From: Alteribacter keqinensis
GTDB taxonomy: Bacteria; Bacillota; Bacilli; Bacillales; Salisediminibacteriaceae
Length of the DNA: 64,000 nt
Direction of reading: 5' to 3'
NCBI RefSeq assembly: GCF_003710255.1
Contig: NZ_RHIB01000001.1
Coordinates: 62,001 to 126,000, forward strand
The notes beneath the pieces were generated by a model. The model ran no database searches, was not told where the DNA came from, and saw only the letters and a program-made list of their open reading frames with translations. The position numbers were made by a program, and so were the translations under genes. Shown one piece after another: positions 25,556-34,270 of this stretch. The stretch's first letter is position 1, and the number at the start of each line of letters is the position of its first letter.

Positions 25556-27055
25556 TTACGCCCTTTTCCCAGCCTGATCTGACTTTTTCTCCTGTCTTAG
25601 GGCTTTAAATAACGAAAGAACCATCATAATCATAATAATTGAGAATGGAAGTGCGGCAATGATCAAGGCATTTTCCAGTGCCTGCAACCCTCCTGTATAT
25701 AACAGGATTAATGCAGTCGCGGAGAGCATAATCCCCCAGACAAGCTTGATCATCTTGGGCGGATTCAGATGTCCGCCAGTTGTCTGCATACCCAAAATAA
25801 ATGTTCCGGAATCAGCCGATGTAATAAAAAAGGTACCGATAAGCGTAATGGCTGCATAAGACATAATCAGTCCTAACGGGAAGTTGGCAAATACACCGAA
25901 TAAAGCTTCTTCCGTCGCGAGCTCAGAAATCATCGCGACTCCACTGGTTTCAAGAGAAATAGCTGTACCGCCGAAAACGGAGAACCACAGAAAACCGACA
26001 AGGCAGGGAACAAACAGAACCCCCAGTACAAACTCCCTTAATGTACGCCCCTTTGATACCCGGGCAATAAAAGAGCCCACGAACGGTGCCCAGGCAATCC
26101 ACCATGCCCAGAAGAAAATGGTCCATCCATTAATCCACTCACGTCCTTCTTCGTTAAGCGGACTGATCCTGAAACTCATACTCGGAAGTGTCTGAAGATA
26201 GGTCCCGATTGTATTCGTAAACAGGTTCAAAGAATAAATCGTAGGACCGACGATGAGCATAAACAGAAAGAGAAGAATGGCCAGGATCATATTCACATTA
26301 CTCAAATACTTAATTCCTTTATTTAATCCGGTGTAAGCAGAGATCATAAACAGAACCGTAACTATGGCAATAATGGCAAACTGAACACCGAAACTGTTGC
26401 CTACACCTAGTAAATAATTAAGTCCGCCGTTTATTTGGACAGCGCCAAAGCCGAGCGTACTGGCAACTCCAATGACCGTTGCGGTAACGGCGATGATGTC
26501 GACCACATTACCTGCAGTTCCCCGGGCATATTTCCCCAGTAAAGGTTCCAGCGTGCTGCTGATGAGACCCGGTGCTCCTCTCCGGAATTTGAAATAAGCG
26601 AGAACGAGGGCAACGACAGCGTAAATTCCCCAGGCATGTACACCCCAGTGAAAGTAAGTAAAACGCATAGCATCAAGAATGGCCTGGTCGGTTCCGGGCT
26701 CTGTTGTAGGAGAGTCAATCATCGAGTGTGAAATCGGCTCTGCAGCACCCCAGAAAACAAGGCCGATCCCCATTCCTGCACTGAACAGCATGGCAAACCA
26801 CGTGGCATAATTATAGTCCGGTGTATCATCCGGCTTCCCCAGTTTAATTTTCCCGTACGGGGTTACTGCAAAAAATAAACATACAAGCACAAACACAGAT
26901 ACAATAACCAGATAATACCATCCTAATGTGTCTGTAATAATTCCTTGAAGGTTTGCTGTCGCATCCTCCAGCCCCCCTGGAGTTGCTACACCAAAAGCTA
27001 CAATGAAAAGTAGAATAATAAGTGCGCCCCAAAATACAGCCGTTACTTTTTTCAT
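25556..27055 (-). CDS. BCCT-family compatible-solute transporter
   Basis: 499 aa with about twelve membrane segments. BCCT hallmarks: MGIGLVFWGAAEPISH (Gly-rich TM3, about 95-110), FHWGVHAWGIY, and the signature WTIFFWAWWIAWAPFVGSFIARVSKGRTLREF split over TM8 (about 312-345). It imports glycine betaine, choline or carnitine with sodium for osmoprotection, as OpuD/BetL do. Tails are short, so osmosensing through a long C-terminus as in BetP is unlikely. AAGGAGGAG precedes the ATG. It sits on the opposite strand between prkA and yhbH. Confidence 0.95.
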   Translation of the reverse strand: MKKVTAVFWGALIILLFIVAFGVATPGGLEDATANLQGIITDTLGWYYLVIVSVFVLVCLFFAVTPYGKIKLGKPDDTPDYNYATWFAMLFSAGMGIGLVFWGAAEPISHSMIDSPTTEPGTDQAILDAMRFTYFHWGVHAWGIYAVVALVLAYFKFRRGAPGLISSTLEPLLGKYARGTAGNVVDIIAVTATVIGVASTLGFGAVQINGGLNYLLGVGNSFGVQFAIIAIVTVLFMISAYTGLNKGIKYLSNVNMILAILLFLFMLIVGPTIYSLNLFTNTIGTYLQTLPSMSFRISPLNEEGREWINGWTIFFWAWWIAWAPFVGSFIARVSKGRTLREFVLGVLFVPCLVGFLWFSVFGGTAISLETSGVAMISELATEEALFGVFANFPLGLIMSYAAITLIGTFFITSADSGTFILGMQTTGGHLNPPKMIKLVWGIMLSATALILLYTGGLQALENALIIAALPFSIIMIMMVLSLFKALRQEKKSDQAGKRA

Positions 27056-27521
27056 TTGATTTTCTCCTCCTTGATAAGATTGTTTTACTATATTCCCTAT
27101 TTCTCGACAAAATCATGTTCTTTTTTAAAAATACTGTGATATTCACCGTATATACACTAAAAAAGGCCTAATTTCCTGATAAAGGAAGAGGAAACTTACA
27201 ATAATTGTCGATTATCTTAACGGATCAGAAAAGCTTGTCCGTTTTATGACTGCAAAGTGATGTAAGGACTTGTATATTTATCAGATTTTTTTGTCAACTA
27301 ACCGAGCTCTCTGCATAGGATAGAGTAAGCTATTCAAAATGGATAGCCGGCAGACCTGACGATGACAGTTAGCCTGATTTCGTCACTTATAATGTATGTA
27401 CGCTTGAAAAAAAATGTGCCTGTCCGAAAAACATTTTGTAAATGACCAAACGTTACGTGAAGTGACGATATTCATTTAAACGTAAAAACGTGTGTTAATT
27501 ATTGAAGGAGGGAGTAAGACA
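27056..27521 (+). other. Divergent intergenic region BCCT/yhbH
   Basis: About 465 bp without a gene, containing promoters for the two divergent units. A perfect TATAAT lies at 27388-27393 without a good -35. A 6-bp hairpin AACGGA/TCCGTT (about 27219-27244) ends in TTTT. I cannot assign a sigma factor. Confidence 0.4.
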
Positions 27522-28688
27522 ATGAAAAATAACGTTGGAAAAAATTATGTTGTCTCTCAGGATAATTGGTCCCTCCACCGTAAAGGCTACCAGGATCAGC
27601 AACGCCACCAGGAAAAAGTGCAGGAAGCCATTAATAAAAATCTGCCTGACCTGGTGAGTGAAGAGAACATTGTTATGTCAAATGGCCGGGATGTCATTAA
27701 AATACCTATTCGCTCTCTGGATGAATATAAGATCCGCTATAACTATGATAAAAACAAACATGTGGGCCAAGGTGACGGAGACAGTGAAGTTGGTGATGTT
27801 GTAGCTAGGGACGGTGCTCCACAGCCCGGTGCAGGACAGGGAGAGGGAGCCGGTGATCAGCCGGGAGAAGATTATTACGAAGCCGAAGTGGCCATTTCAG
27901 AACTTGAAGAGATGCTTTTTAAAGAGCTGGAGCTGCCGAACCTGCAGCAAAAGGAAGAGGACAACATTGTTGTAGAAGACATTGATTTTAATGATATTCG
28001 TAAAAAAGGACTCATGGGCAATATTGATAAGCGCAGAACGATCATACAGGCGATCAAGCGGAATGCCATGGCAGGGAAAAAGGGAATTATGCCCATTTAT
28101 AACGATGATCTCCGCTTTAAGACGTGGAACGAAAAAGTAAAACCGGAATCCAAAGCCGTTGTTCTTGCCATGATGGATACGAGTGGCAGTATGGGGCGCT
28201 GGGAAAAGTACATGGCGAGGAGCTTTTTCTTCTGGATGACCAGGTTCCTCAGAACAAAATATGAAACAGTGGATATTGAGTTTATTGCCCACCACACCGA
28301 AGCAAAGGTTGTAACTGAAGATGATTTCTTTATGAAAGGGGAAAGCGGCGGGACGATCTGTTCCTCTGCCTACCGTAAAGCCCTTGAGCTGGTAGATGCC
28401 AAGTATTCGCCGGAGCGCTACAATATTTATCCTTTCCACTTTTCCGACGGAGACAATCTCACTTCAGATAACCAGCGGTGTCTGAAGCTCGTTAAAGAAC
28501 TGATGGAGTTCTCAAGCATGTTTGGATACGGGGAAGTGAATCAGTATAACCGCCCGTCAACATTAATGAGTGCGTATAAAAACATTCAGGATGAAAGGTT
28601 CAGACATTTCATCCTGCGGGAAAAAGGCGATGTGTACCAGTCACTCAAATGGTTCTTTAGAAAAGACGAAGAAGCGATGACTCGTTAA
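27522..28688 (+). CDS. yhbH: YhbH/YeaH (UPF0229, DUF444) protein
   Basis: 388 aa. The conserved N-terminus is [21 protein letters not shown] Gly/Glu-rich linker (about 85-120) is followed by a VWA-like domain with MIDAS motif [13 protein letters not shown] (about 220) and [13 protein letters not shown]. It works with PrkA and SpoVR in sporulation and stress in Bacillus and as YeaGH in enterobacteria. ATG 27522 has AAGGAGGG 9 bp upstream; an in-frame start at 27492 would place that site inside the gene. It is unusually distant from prkA here. Confidence 0.94.
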   Translation: MKNNVGKNYVVSQDNWSLHRKGYQDQQRHQEKVQEAINKNLPDLVSEENIVMSNGRDVIKIPIRSLDEYKIRYNYDKNKHVGQGDGDSEVGDVVARDGAPQPGAGQGEGAGDQPGEDYYEAEVAISELEEMLFKELELPNLQQKEEDNIVVEDIDFNDIRKKGLMGNIDKRRTIIQAIKRNAMAGKKGIMPIYNDDLRFKTWNEKVKPESKAVVLAMMDTSGSMGRWEKYMARSFFFWMTRFLRTKYETVDIEFIAHHTEAKVVTEDDFFMKGESGGTICSSAYRKALELVDAKYSPERYNIYPFHFSDGDNLTSDNQRCLKLVKELMEFSSMFGYGEVNQYNRPSTLMSAYKNIQDERFRHFILREKGDVYQSLKWFFRKDEEAMTR

Positions 28689-28695
28689 CAGGCTG

Positions 28696-28734
28696 CGTCC
28701 CCGGACTTACAGACAAGTCCGGGGACGTTTTTTT
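28696..28734 (+). terminator. Terminator of yhbH
   Basis: A perfect 13-bp stem CGTCCCCGGACTT / AAGTCCGGGGACG followed by TTTTTTT. Confidence 0.95.
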
Positions 28735-28789
28735 AGAACGGATCCGGGTAAAAGATATAAATAACACATACGAAAAAGGAGAGAAGAAC

Positions 28790-29158
28790 ATGCCTTGGAC
28801 GAAAAACGATTACCCTGATTCGATGAAAAACCTTGACGACCCCATCCGCGAAAAAGCAATTGAAATTGCCAACTCTCTGCTGGAAGATGGTTATGAAGAG
28901 GGACGAGCTATTCCTATTGCCATCGATGAAGCAAAAAAGGTGGGGCAGAAAAGCGATGTAACGTATCACGTTTCTCCTGTTGACGGAAACGATGGATGGG
29001 AAGTGAAAAAAGAAGGAGCAGACCGGGCTGTTAACCGTTATGATCGAAAGCAGGACGCCCTCCACCGGGCAGACGAGCTTATCGACTCCCAAAATGCCCG
29101 AATCATTATTCACCGCCAGGATGGAAGTGTTCAGGAAACGAAAAAAGCCAATGAGTAA
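28790..29158 (+). CDS. DUF2188-type small soluble protein
   Basis: 122 aa. The N-terminal helical part MPWTKNDYPDSMKNLDDPIR...AIEIANSLLEDGYEEGRAI (1-50) is a recurrent module in Bacillus proteins. The C-terminal part TYHVSPVDGNDGWEVKKEGA...DALHRADELI...ARIIIHRQDGSVQE (57-118) matches DUF2188. No catalytic residues are apparent. GGAG lies 10 bp before the ATG. It is monocistronic and its role is unknown. Confidence 0.78.
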   Translation: MPWTKNDYPDSMKNLDDPIREKAIEIANSLLEDGYEEGRAIPIAIDEAKKVGQKSDVTYHVSPVDGNDGWEVKKEGADRAVNRYDRKQDALHRADELIDSQNARIIIHRQDGSVQETKKANE

Positions 29159-29166
29159 CTGTGATA

Positions 29167-29198
29167 AAGACAGCCGGACACTGCCGGTTGTCTTTTTT
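29167..29198 (+). terminator. Terminator of the DUF2188 gene
   Basis: AAAGACAGCCGG / CCGGTTGTCTTT stem followed by T's. Confidence 0.85.
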
Positions 29199-29284
29199 GT
29201 GCGACAATCGTTAAACTGAAGGGAGTGTGTACAACCGTTCAATGATCAGAAAGTGAAAAAGTAAGCAGAGGGAGGAATGTTATT

Positions 29285-29824
29285 GTGAAAAAGTGTGCAG
29301 TGTTTTGCGGATCAAGAGCAGGGAATCACCCAGAGTACATAAGAGCAGCAAAAAAGCTGGGTGAGGAAATGGCTAAAAGGGACATTGAGCTTGTCTATGG
29401 CGGAGCAAGTGTCGGTATTATGGCCACCGTGGCTGATGCAGTGCTGGAAAACGGTGGGCGGGCAACAGGTGTTCTTCCCCACTTTTTAGGGGACAGGGAA
29501 ATCGCTCATAAAAAGCTGACAGAACTTCATATGGTGGAAACGATGAGTGAACGAAAGCAGTTGATTGCAAAATTATCTGACGGGTTTATTTCCCTGCCTG
29601 GAGGAATCGGGACAATGGAAGAGTATTTTGAAATGCTTACTCTTGGATACCTCGGCCAGCATACGGGAAAAAGTGGTCTGTTAAATGTAAACGGCTATTA
29701 CAAACCTCTTATTTCTTTTTTTGATCATATGAAAGAACAGGGATTTGTGGATGAGAAAACGAGAGAAGGGATGATCGTAGAAGAGGATCCGAGCGCTCTT
29801 TTGGATATTATTTTTCCAGAATAG
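29285..29824 (+). CDS. LOG-family nucleoside-monophosphate phosphoribohydrolase
   Basis: 179 aa. The Rossmann-like LOG fold is shown by FCGSRAGNHPEY at the N-terminus, LVYGGASVGIMATVADA, MSERKQLIAKLSDGFISLPGG and the signature PGGIGTMEEYFE with catalytic Glu. It cleaves AMP-type (cytokinin-like) nucleotides to base and ribose 5-phosphate, as YvdD homologues do. It starts at GTG 29285 with GGAGG about 9 bp upstream; there is no in-frame ATG there. Confidence 0.92.
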   Translation: MKKCAVFCGSRAGNHPEYIRAAKKLGEEMAKRDIELVYGGASVGIMATVADAVLENGGRATGVLPHFLGDREIAHKKLTELHMVETMSERKQLIAKLSDGFISLPGGIGTMEEYFEMLTLGYLGQHTGKSGLLNVNGYYKPLISFFDHMKEQGFVDEKTREGMIVEEDPSALLDIIFPE

Positions 29825-29861
29825 GGGTTGCAGCTGTTCTTCACATTACTATAGTAAAGGG

Positions 29862-29904
29862 AAAACAAAAAAACTGCCTGGCTTCTGAGAAGCCTTGGGC
29901 AGTT
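29862..29904 (-). terminator. Terminator overlapping the stop of the 84-aa gene
   Basis: AACTGCCCAAGGCTT / GAAGCCAGGCAGTT, then TTTTTTTG on the minus strand. The stem begins at the stop codon of the minus-strand gene. Confidence 0.85.
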
Positions 29905-30157
29905 AATGTGTCTGTGCATTTTTCTTGGAAAATTCCATCACCACATTCACAAGCTGATAGATACTGAATAATACAACGCATGTTACGAGTGATCCGGCCA
30001 TGTATCCCGCTGAGAAGTGGGCATTACGGAACCATTCTTCGTTCCCGCCAACAAACACGCCTGTACCAATGGAAAGAAGGAAAATGACGACTACAATGAT
30101 TTGTTCAATTTTTTCTTCTTTGGTTACATTCTTGAATTTAAACAAGCCTCTTCCCAC
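29903..30157 (-). CDS. Small two-span membrane protein, 84 aa
   Basis: Not recognised. After a basic N-terminus (FKFKNVTKEEK) there are two hydrophobic segments, about 20-38 (IIVVVIFLLSIGTGVFVGG) and 50-72 (AGYMAGSLVTCVVLFSIYQL). The start is probably GTG 30157, but the ribosome-binding site is poor, and an in-frame TTG four codons later is possible. It is followed by a terminator specific to this strand, which supports it being a real gene. Confidence 0.6.
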   Translation of the reverse strand: MGRGLFKFKNVTKEEKIEQIIVVVIFLLSIGTGVFVGGNEEWFRNAHFSAGYMAGSLVTCVVLFSIYQLVNVVMEFSKKNAQTH

Positions 30158-30244
30158 CCTTCTGTGTAAACGCTCTTAGTGAAATTATACGATTTCAGAT
30201 AGAAAATGGCAATGGGAGAAACTGTCGCCCGCACTCAGCGAAAA

Positions 30245-30284
30245 GAAAAAGCTGTCCCAAAAGGTAAAGCCCTTTGGGACAGCC
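30245..30284 (-). terminator. Terminator of the NAD-binding protein gene
   Basis: GGCTGTCCCAAAGG / CCTTTTGGGACAGC, then TTTTT on the minus strand. Confidence 0.9.
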
Positions 30285-30292
30285 TGTCCAGA

Positions 30293-30946
30293 TTAATGAA
30301 TCTCTTTCAATGCTGCTCCTATGCTTGTATCACCTGAAAGAAGTTCGAATGCCTGATGACTTGTTTCCTCAATGGTTAACGAATTGACTGCAACCGAGGC
30401 TACATCTTCACGGGGGATGTCCCCATTTTTATTGGACAGACTTTTCGCTGCACGAATCGTTCCTTTACCTGGATCGTCAGTGAGCGGTCCGGGCCTCAGA
30501 ATTGTATAATTCAGTCTGCTTTTTTCAAGCGCTTCATCAGCTGCTCCTTTTGCTTTCATGTAATGCCGAATGTTGTCCGGGGTTTCATCAGGCTTGCCTG
30601 CTCCCATGGCACTCACCATCACATAACGTGCAATTCTATGCTTTTCTGCTTCTTCAATGGATTTTATTGCTCCGTTTCGGTCAATAACTTCAGTCTGTTC
30701 CTTGGACGTGTGTCCTCCTGAACCGGCAGTAAAGATAACAGCGTCCACACCTTCATAGGCATGAGAGAAGTCCTCCTCCAGATCTGCAAGAACAATTTCA
30801 TCTGCTCCGAGATCCTCCATTGTCTCTTTCTGTTCCTCTTTCCGGATCATCGCTTTTACGTGATGCTCGGTACTCAGACCAAGCATTTTTACGATATGTT
30901 TACCAATGTTGCCGTTTGCTCCAATGACTAACACGTTCACAACCAT
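30293..30946 (-). CDS. YhfK-like NAD(P)-binding epimerase-type protein
   Basis: 217 aa atypical SDR. The N-terminal nucleotide loop is VIGANGNIGKHIVKML, followed by DAVIFTAGSGGHTSKEQT, YVMVSAMGAGKPDETP with a downstream HYMKAKGAADEAL (reduced YxxxK-type site), and TILRPGPLTDDPG. It resembles B. subtilis YhfK/YwnB. Function is unknown, with oxidative or disulfide stress suggested for relatives. GAGGAG precedes ATG 30946 by only about 4 bp; GTG 30940 would give better spacing. Confidence 0.8.
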   Translation of the reverse strand: MVVNVLVIGANGNIGKHIVKMLGLSTEHHVKAMIRKEEQKETMEDLGADEIVLADLEEDFSHAYEGVDAVIFTAGSGGHTSKEQTEVIDRNGAIKSIEEAEKHRIARYVMVSAMGAGKPDETPDNIRHYMKAKGAADEALEKSRLNYTILRPGPLTDDPGKGTIRAAKSLSNKNGDIPREDVASVAVNSLTIEETSHQAFELLSGDTSIGAALKEIH

Positions 30947-31082
30947 CACACTCCTCGGTCTGTTTTTATCTACAAATAAAATGTTCCCCTTCCATTCAGT
31001 CCCTAAACGTTTCCGGAAAGCAGGTCAAATAAACGCAGATAATGTCGAATAATATAGCAATTATGTAATTTCTAAAAAAATA

Positions 31083-31110
31083 TTGACTTATTATGTCTAA
31101 TCGTTAATAA
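31083..31110 (+). promoter_or_regulatory. Promoter of the riboswitch-ABC transcript
   Basis: TTGACT (31083-31088), 16 bp, TAATAA (31105-31110). A start near 31117 places the aptamer about 25 nt into the transcript. Confidence 0.6.
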
Positions 31111-31140
31111 TTTGAAGCGACAACTATTGATGAACACCGA

Positions 31141-31211
31141 CCCGTCGTATAATTAAGGGGATAGGGCCCTTAAGTCTCTACATAGTCACCGTAAATGGCT
31201 GGTCTACGAGG
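31141..31211 (+). promoter_or_regulatory. Purine riboswitch aptamer (C74, guanine-type)
   Basis: It aligns base by base with the B. subtilis xpt aptamer. P1: TCGTA (31145-31149)/TACGA (31205-31209). J1/2: TAA. P2: TAAGGG/CCCTTA around L2 GATAGGG. J2/3: GTCTCTAC (keeps U47, U51). P3: TAGTCA/TGGCTG around L3 CCGTAAA with the two C's that contact L2. The ligand-reading position before the P1 3' strand is C (31204), expected for guanine or hypoxanthine. Differences: P3 appears one pair longer and position 73 is U, not A. A terminator follows at 31268. Confidence 0.88.
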
Positions 31212-31267
31212 GATTGAGTGTGTATCGGACCTGTGAAAAAGGCTCTTGACACCATTCGATTCTTTCT

Positions 31268-31302
31268 GACTCCAGGGACAATTTTGCCCTGGAGTCTTTT
31301 TT
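31268..31302 (+). terminator. Riboswitch expression-platform terminator
   Basis: A perfect 10-bp stem GACTCCAGGG / CCCTGGAGTC with a 9-nt loop, then TTTTTT, between the aptamer and the binding-protein gene. This is the expected OFF-switch layout, although I could not find a clear anti-terminator pairing by eye. Confidence 0.92.
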
Positions 31303-31391
31303 ACGACAGTCGAATTTTCAAAAATGAAAAAATTCAAACTGTTTCGACGTGGTGCTCATCAATTGGGTTATTAAAAAGAGGAGGGGTCAGG

Positions 31392-32339
31392 TTGTTTAAG
31401 AAAGCATTTTTATCATCAGCATTAGTGTTAAGTTTAGGGGTTATGGCTGCATGTGGAGCCGATGACGATGAAACAGCAAACGGAGATGCGGAGGGTGATT
31501 CCGGAGACGATGTTCAGGAACAGGAATTCGACGAGCTTGTAATGGGCTTTGTTCCTTCTACAGACTCGGATCAGATTGCATCCACTGTTGAACCTTTAAC
31601 AGAGCGCCTTTCTGAAGAACTTGGTATCGAAGTTGACGGTCGCGTAATGACAAACTATTCCGCTTTGGTTGAAGCGATGGGCAGCGGACAGGTTCAAATC
31701 GGATTTATTCCGGCATTTGGTTACGTTCTTGCCAATGAGCGTCACGATATCGAAGTTATCCTAAAATCACTTCGTGCAGGAGACGACAGCTACCGTGCCC
31801 AATATTCTGTCCGTGCTGACAGCGGAATTGAGTCTTTAGAAGATCTTGAAGGTAAAGTATGGGCATTTGCTGACTCTGCTTCTACAAGCGGATTCTTATT
31901 CCCGGCTACGCAGATCCGTAACGACTTTGGTATGACGGAAGACGAGTTCTTCGGTGACATGGTTGAAACAGGTTCTCATGACAACGCCCTGATCACTGTA
32001 CTCGAAGGTGGGGCAGACGTTGCCACAACTTTTGAAGATGCACGTGAAGTAATCGAAGGTGACTATCCTGAAGTTTACGATGAGGAAAATGGTCTTATTC
32101 AGCTTGACTTTACTGAGCCGATTCCAAACGACACAATTTCAGTCATCAGCGAACTTTCCGAAGATATGGTTAACCAGATTCGTGAAGCCTTCCTTTCTTT
32201 CAACGACGATGAGGACATGATTGAGATCATGAACGAAGTGTACCGTTGGGACGGAATTGCCGAAGCTGAAGACAGTGAGTACGATATCGTTCGTGAAGCA
32301 TACGATAACTTCTCAGACGAAGTGGATCCACTTAACTAA
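31392..32339 (+). CDS. phnD: PhnD/SsuA-type ABC substrate-binding lipoprotein
   Basis: 315 aa. The lipoprotein signal FKKAFLSSALVLSLGVMAAC (lipobox MAAC) and an acidic linker precede a PhnD-family domain: LVMGFVPSTDSDQIAST, VEAMGSGQVQIGFIPAFGYV, LEDLEGKVWAFADSASTSGFLFP and GADVATTFEDAREV. The family binds phosphonates, phosphite or related oxyanions, but ligand choice varies. The start is TTG 31392 with AGAGGAGG 7 bp upstream; the frame open from 31218 would run through the riboswitch. A purine riboswitch controls it, which argues for a purine-related ligand or a purine/phosphate link. Confidence 0.88.
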   Translation: MFKKAFLSSALVLSLGVMAACGADDDETANGDAEGDSGDDVQEQEFDELVMGFVPSTDSDQIASTVEPLTERLSEELGIEVDGRVMTNYSALVEAMGSGQVQIGFIPAFGYVLANERHDIEVILKSLRAGDDSYRAQYSVRADSGIESLEDLEGKVWAFADSASTSGFLFPATQIRNDFGMTEDEFFGDMVETGSHDNALITVLEGGADVATTFEDAREVIEGDYPEVYDEENGLIQLDFTEPIPNDTISVISELSEDMVNQIREAFLSFNDDEDMIEIMNEVYRWDGIAEAEDSEYDIVREAYDNFSDEVDPLN

Positions 32340-32351
32340 GGCTTGAAAATA

Positions 32352-32594
32352 AAAGAGGCCGGGACATAAAGAAAGAGTTTAGCTGAAAATCCGAACGATG
32401 CGCTAACTTAGCGTATGAAATATATGCAGACTCCTGCGGGATGAATAGCAAAGGTGAGACCCCACAGTGCGCAGCACGAGGAGGCTCACCAGCTTCCCGC
32501 GGAAAGCAAAGTATATTTCAGGAGCGATTTTTTTGCACCGCATGTTATTCGTTCGAATTCTCATTGACTAAAACACTTTTGACCCAGCCTCTTT
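32352..32594 (+). repeat. Large palindromic repeat inside the ABC operon
   Basis: Terminal inverted repeats AAAGAGGCCGGGACATAAAG / CTTTTGACCCAGCCTCTTT bracket subterminal TCCGAACGATGCG / CGCATGTTATTCGTTCGAA. The inner core has gactcctgcggga, ggtgagaccccacagtgcg, gaggaggctcacc and cccgcggaaagc. It is the sister of the copy at 39998-40329, which differs mainly by an added internal cassette. It occupies the phnD-phnC gap, with no gene inside. Confidence 0.88.
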
Positions 32595-32676
32595 CTTTAC
32601 GAAAATAGAAGAGACCACTCTCTATCTATAGATGAACTTAAATTTACGAGACTACCATTTGCTGGGGGAGTTAGAA

Positions 32677-33462
32677 ATGATCGAGTTTAAAGACGTCTCT
32701 CTTGTTTATCCGAACGGAACACAAGGGCTGAAAAATATTAACCTTAACATTAAAGAAGGCGAATTCGTTGTTATTGTCGGCCTTTCAGGAGCCGGTAAAT
32801 CCACATTGATTCGAAGTGTAAACCGTATGGTAACACCTACGGGCGGTGAGCTTTTAGTAGATCAAGAGAACATCCTTCCTTATAAAAATAGAAAGCTGCG
32901 AGAACTTCGCACTAAAGTGGGTATGATTTTCCAAAACTACAATCTGGTAAAGCGTTCAACTGTAATGAAAAACGTCATTGCCGGTCGTCTTGGTCACACC
33001 GGAACGCTTAAAAGTATTTTGAACCTTTACAGCAAGGAAGATATGTCTCTTGCTTACCAGAGCTTACAGCGTGTTAATATCTCCGACAAGGTTCATTCAC
33101 GCGCCGATCAACTGAGTGGTGGACAGCAGCAACGAGTAAGTATTGCCCGGGTACTGACACAGCAGCCAAAAGTTATTCTTGCTGATGAGCCGGTAGCAAG
33201 TCTTGACCCGCCTACATCACACCAGGTGATGACATACTTAAGAAAAGTAAATAAAGAAGATAACATAACAACCATCGTTAACCTTCACTTCATTGATATG
33301 GCCATGGAATATGCGGACCGTATTATCGGTATGAGAGCCGGTGAAGTAGTATTCGACGGCCCGGCCAGCACTGTGAACGAAAGCACGTTCGAGGAAATAT
33401 ACGGACGTAAAATTCGTGAAGAAGACATGGTAGGGGGAGAAGACGATGAAGGGAACTCCTAA
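32677..33462 (+). CDS. phnC: PhnC-type ABC transporter ATPase
   Basis: 261 aa with all ABC motifs: Walker [10 protein letters not shown] (about 37-45), Q-loop IFQNYNLV, signature [15 protein letters not shown], Walker [14 protein letters not shown] and the His-switch in [14 protein letters not shown]. PhnC-like features include [20 protein letters not shown] and [13 protein letters not shown] 32677 has GGGGGAG 6 bp upstream; the frame open from 32632 lacks a site. The 3' end overlaps the first permease gene by 17 bp. Confidence 0.93.
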   Translation: MIEFKDVSLVYPNGTQGLKNINLNIKEGEFVVIVGLSGAGKSTLIRSVNRMVTPTGGELLVDQENILPYKNRKLRELRTKVGMIFQNYNLVKRSTVMKNVIAGRLGHTGTLKSILNLYSKEDMSLAYQSLQRVNISDKVHSRADQLSGGQQQRVSIARVLTQQPKVILADEPVASLDPPTSHQVMTYLRKVNKEDNITTIVNLHFIDMAMEYADRIIGMRAGEVVFDGPASTVNESTFEEIYGRKIREEDMVGGEDDEGNS

Positions 33463-34270
33463 TCCGCAGCAAGGGACAGTTGACCATGGCAACCCGCCTG
33501 GCCTACGTGCCCAGCAGGCAAAATGGAAGCTTACCTTCGTATTCGTCGTCGTTGTTCTCGTATACATGTTCACCTCCTGGCAGACAGGCTCAAGCCTGAT
33601 TGATTTATGGTATGGGTTGCCGGACGTCTGGAGAATGGTACTCGAGCTTTTCCCGCCTAACTGGGGGTATGCAACAGAAACGTGGGGACGTCTGTCCGAG
33701 ACGATTCAAATGGCTATTATCGCAACCACGGTTGCAGCAATTCTCTGTATCCCCATCAGTTTAATGGCATCATCCAATATTGCACCTAATAACTACGTTT
33801 ATAATATTACAAAACAGATTATGAACATTCTCCGTACGATTCCTGACCTGTTACTCGCAGTTATCTTTGTTGGTATTTTTGGAATCGGCGCTTTCTCTGG
33901 AATCATGGCTTTGATCATTTTCTCTCTCGGAATTCTGGCCAAACTGCTGGCTGAAACGATTGAAGCGATTGATAAAAACCCTCTCGAAGCCATCCGGGCT
34001 TCAGGTGGTAATACCCTGCAGGTGATTGTTTACGGTGTCATGCCGCAAATCCTGCCGCAGTATACATCGTTCACGCTTTACGTCTTTGAAATTAATGTCC
34101 GTGCCTCTCTCGTACTTGGTTTCGTAGGAGCAGGAGGGATCGGTCAGCTGCTTCAGCGTTCGATCAGCTTTTTCCAGTACGGAAGAGCGATGATGATCAT
34201 TATCATTATTTTCGTAGCCGTTGTTATCATCGAATACATCAGCGGTAAGATTAGGGAGGAGATCATGTAA
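33446..34270 (+). CDS. phnE: PhnE-type ABC permease (first)
   Basis: 274 aa with a long cytoplasmic N-terminus (about 1-28) and about six membrane spans. The EAA loop is visible: LLAETIEAIDKNPLEAIRASGGNTLQVIVYGVMPQILPQY (about 170-210). VLGFVGAGGIGQLLQRS is the usual PhnE C-terminal motif. ATG 33446 lies inside the end of the ATPase gene after GGGGGAG. It pairs with the next permease as a heterodimeric membrane channel. Confidence 0.92.
   Translation: MKGTPNPQQGTVDHGNPPGLRAQQAKWKLTFVFVVVVLVYMFTSWQTGSSLIDLWYGLPDVWRMVLELFPPNWGYATETWGRLSETIQMAIIATTVAAILCIPISLMASSNIAPNNYVYNITKQIMNILRTIPDLLLAVIFVGIFGIGAFSGIMALIIFSLGILAKLLAETIEAIDKNPLEAIRASGGNTLQVIVYGVMPQILPQYTSFTLYVFEINVRASLVLGFVGAGGIGQLLQRSISFFQYGRAMMIIIIIFVAVVIIEYISGKIREEIM

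Noticed and set aside
31218-31391. N-terminal extension of the PhnD-like protein
   Set aside because: The frame is open, but it would start within the riboswitch and cross its terminator. TTG 31392 has an AGAGGAGG site and gives a normal lipoprotein signal peptide.
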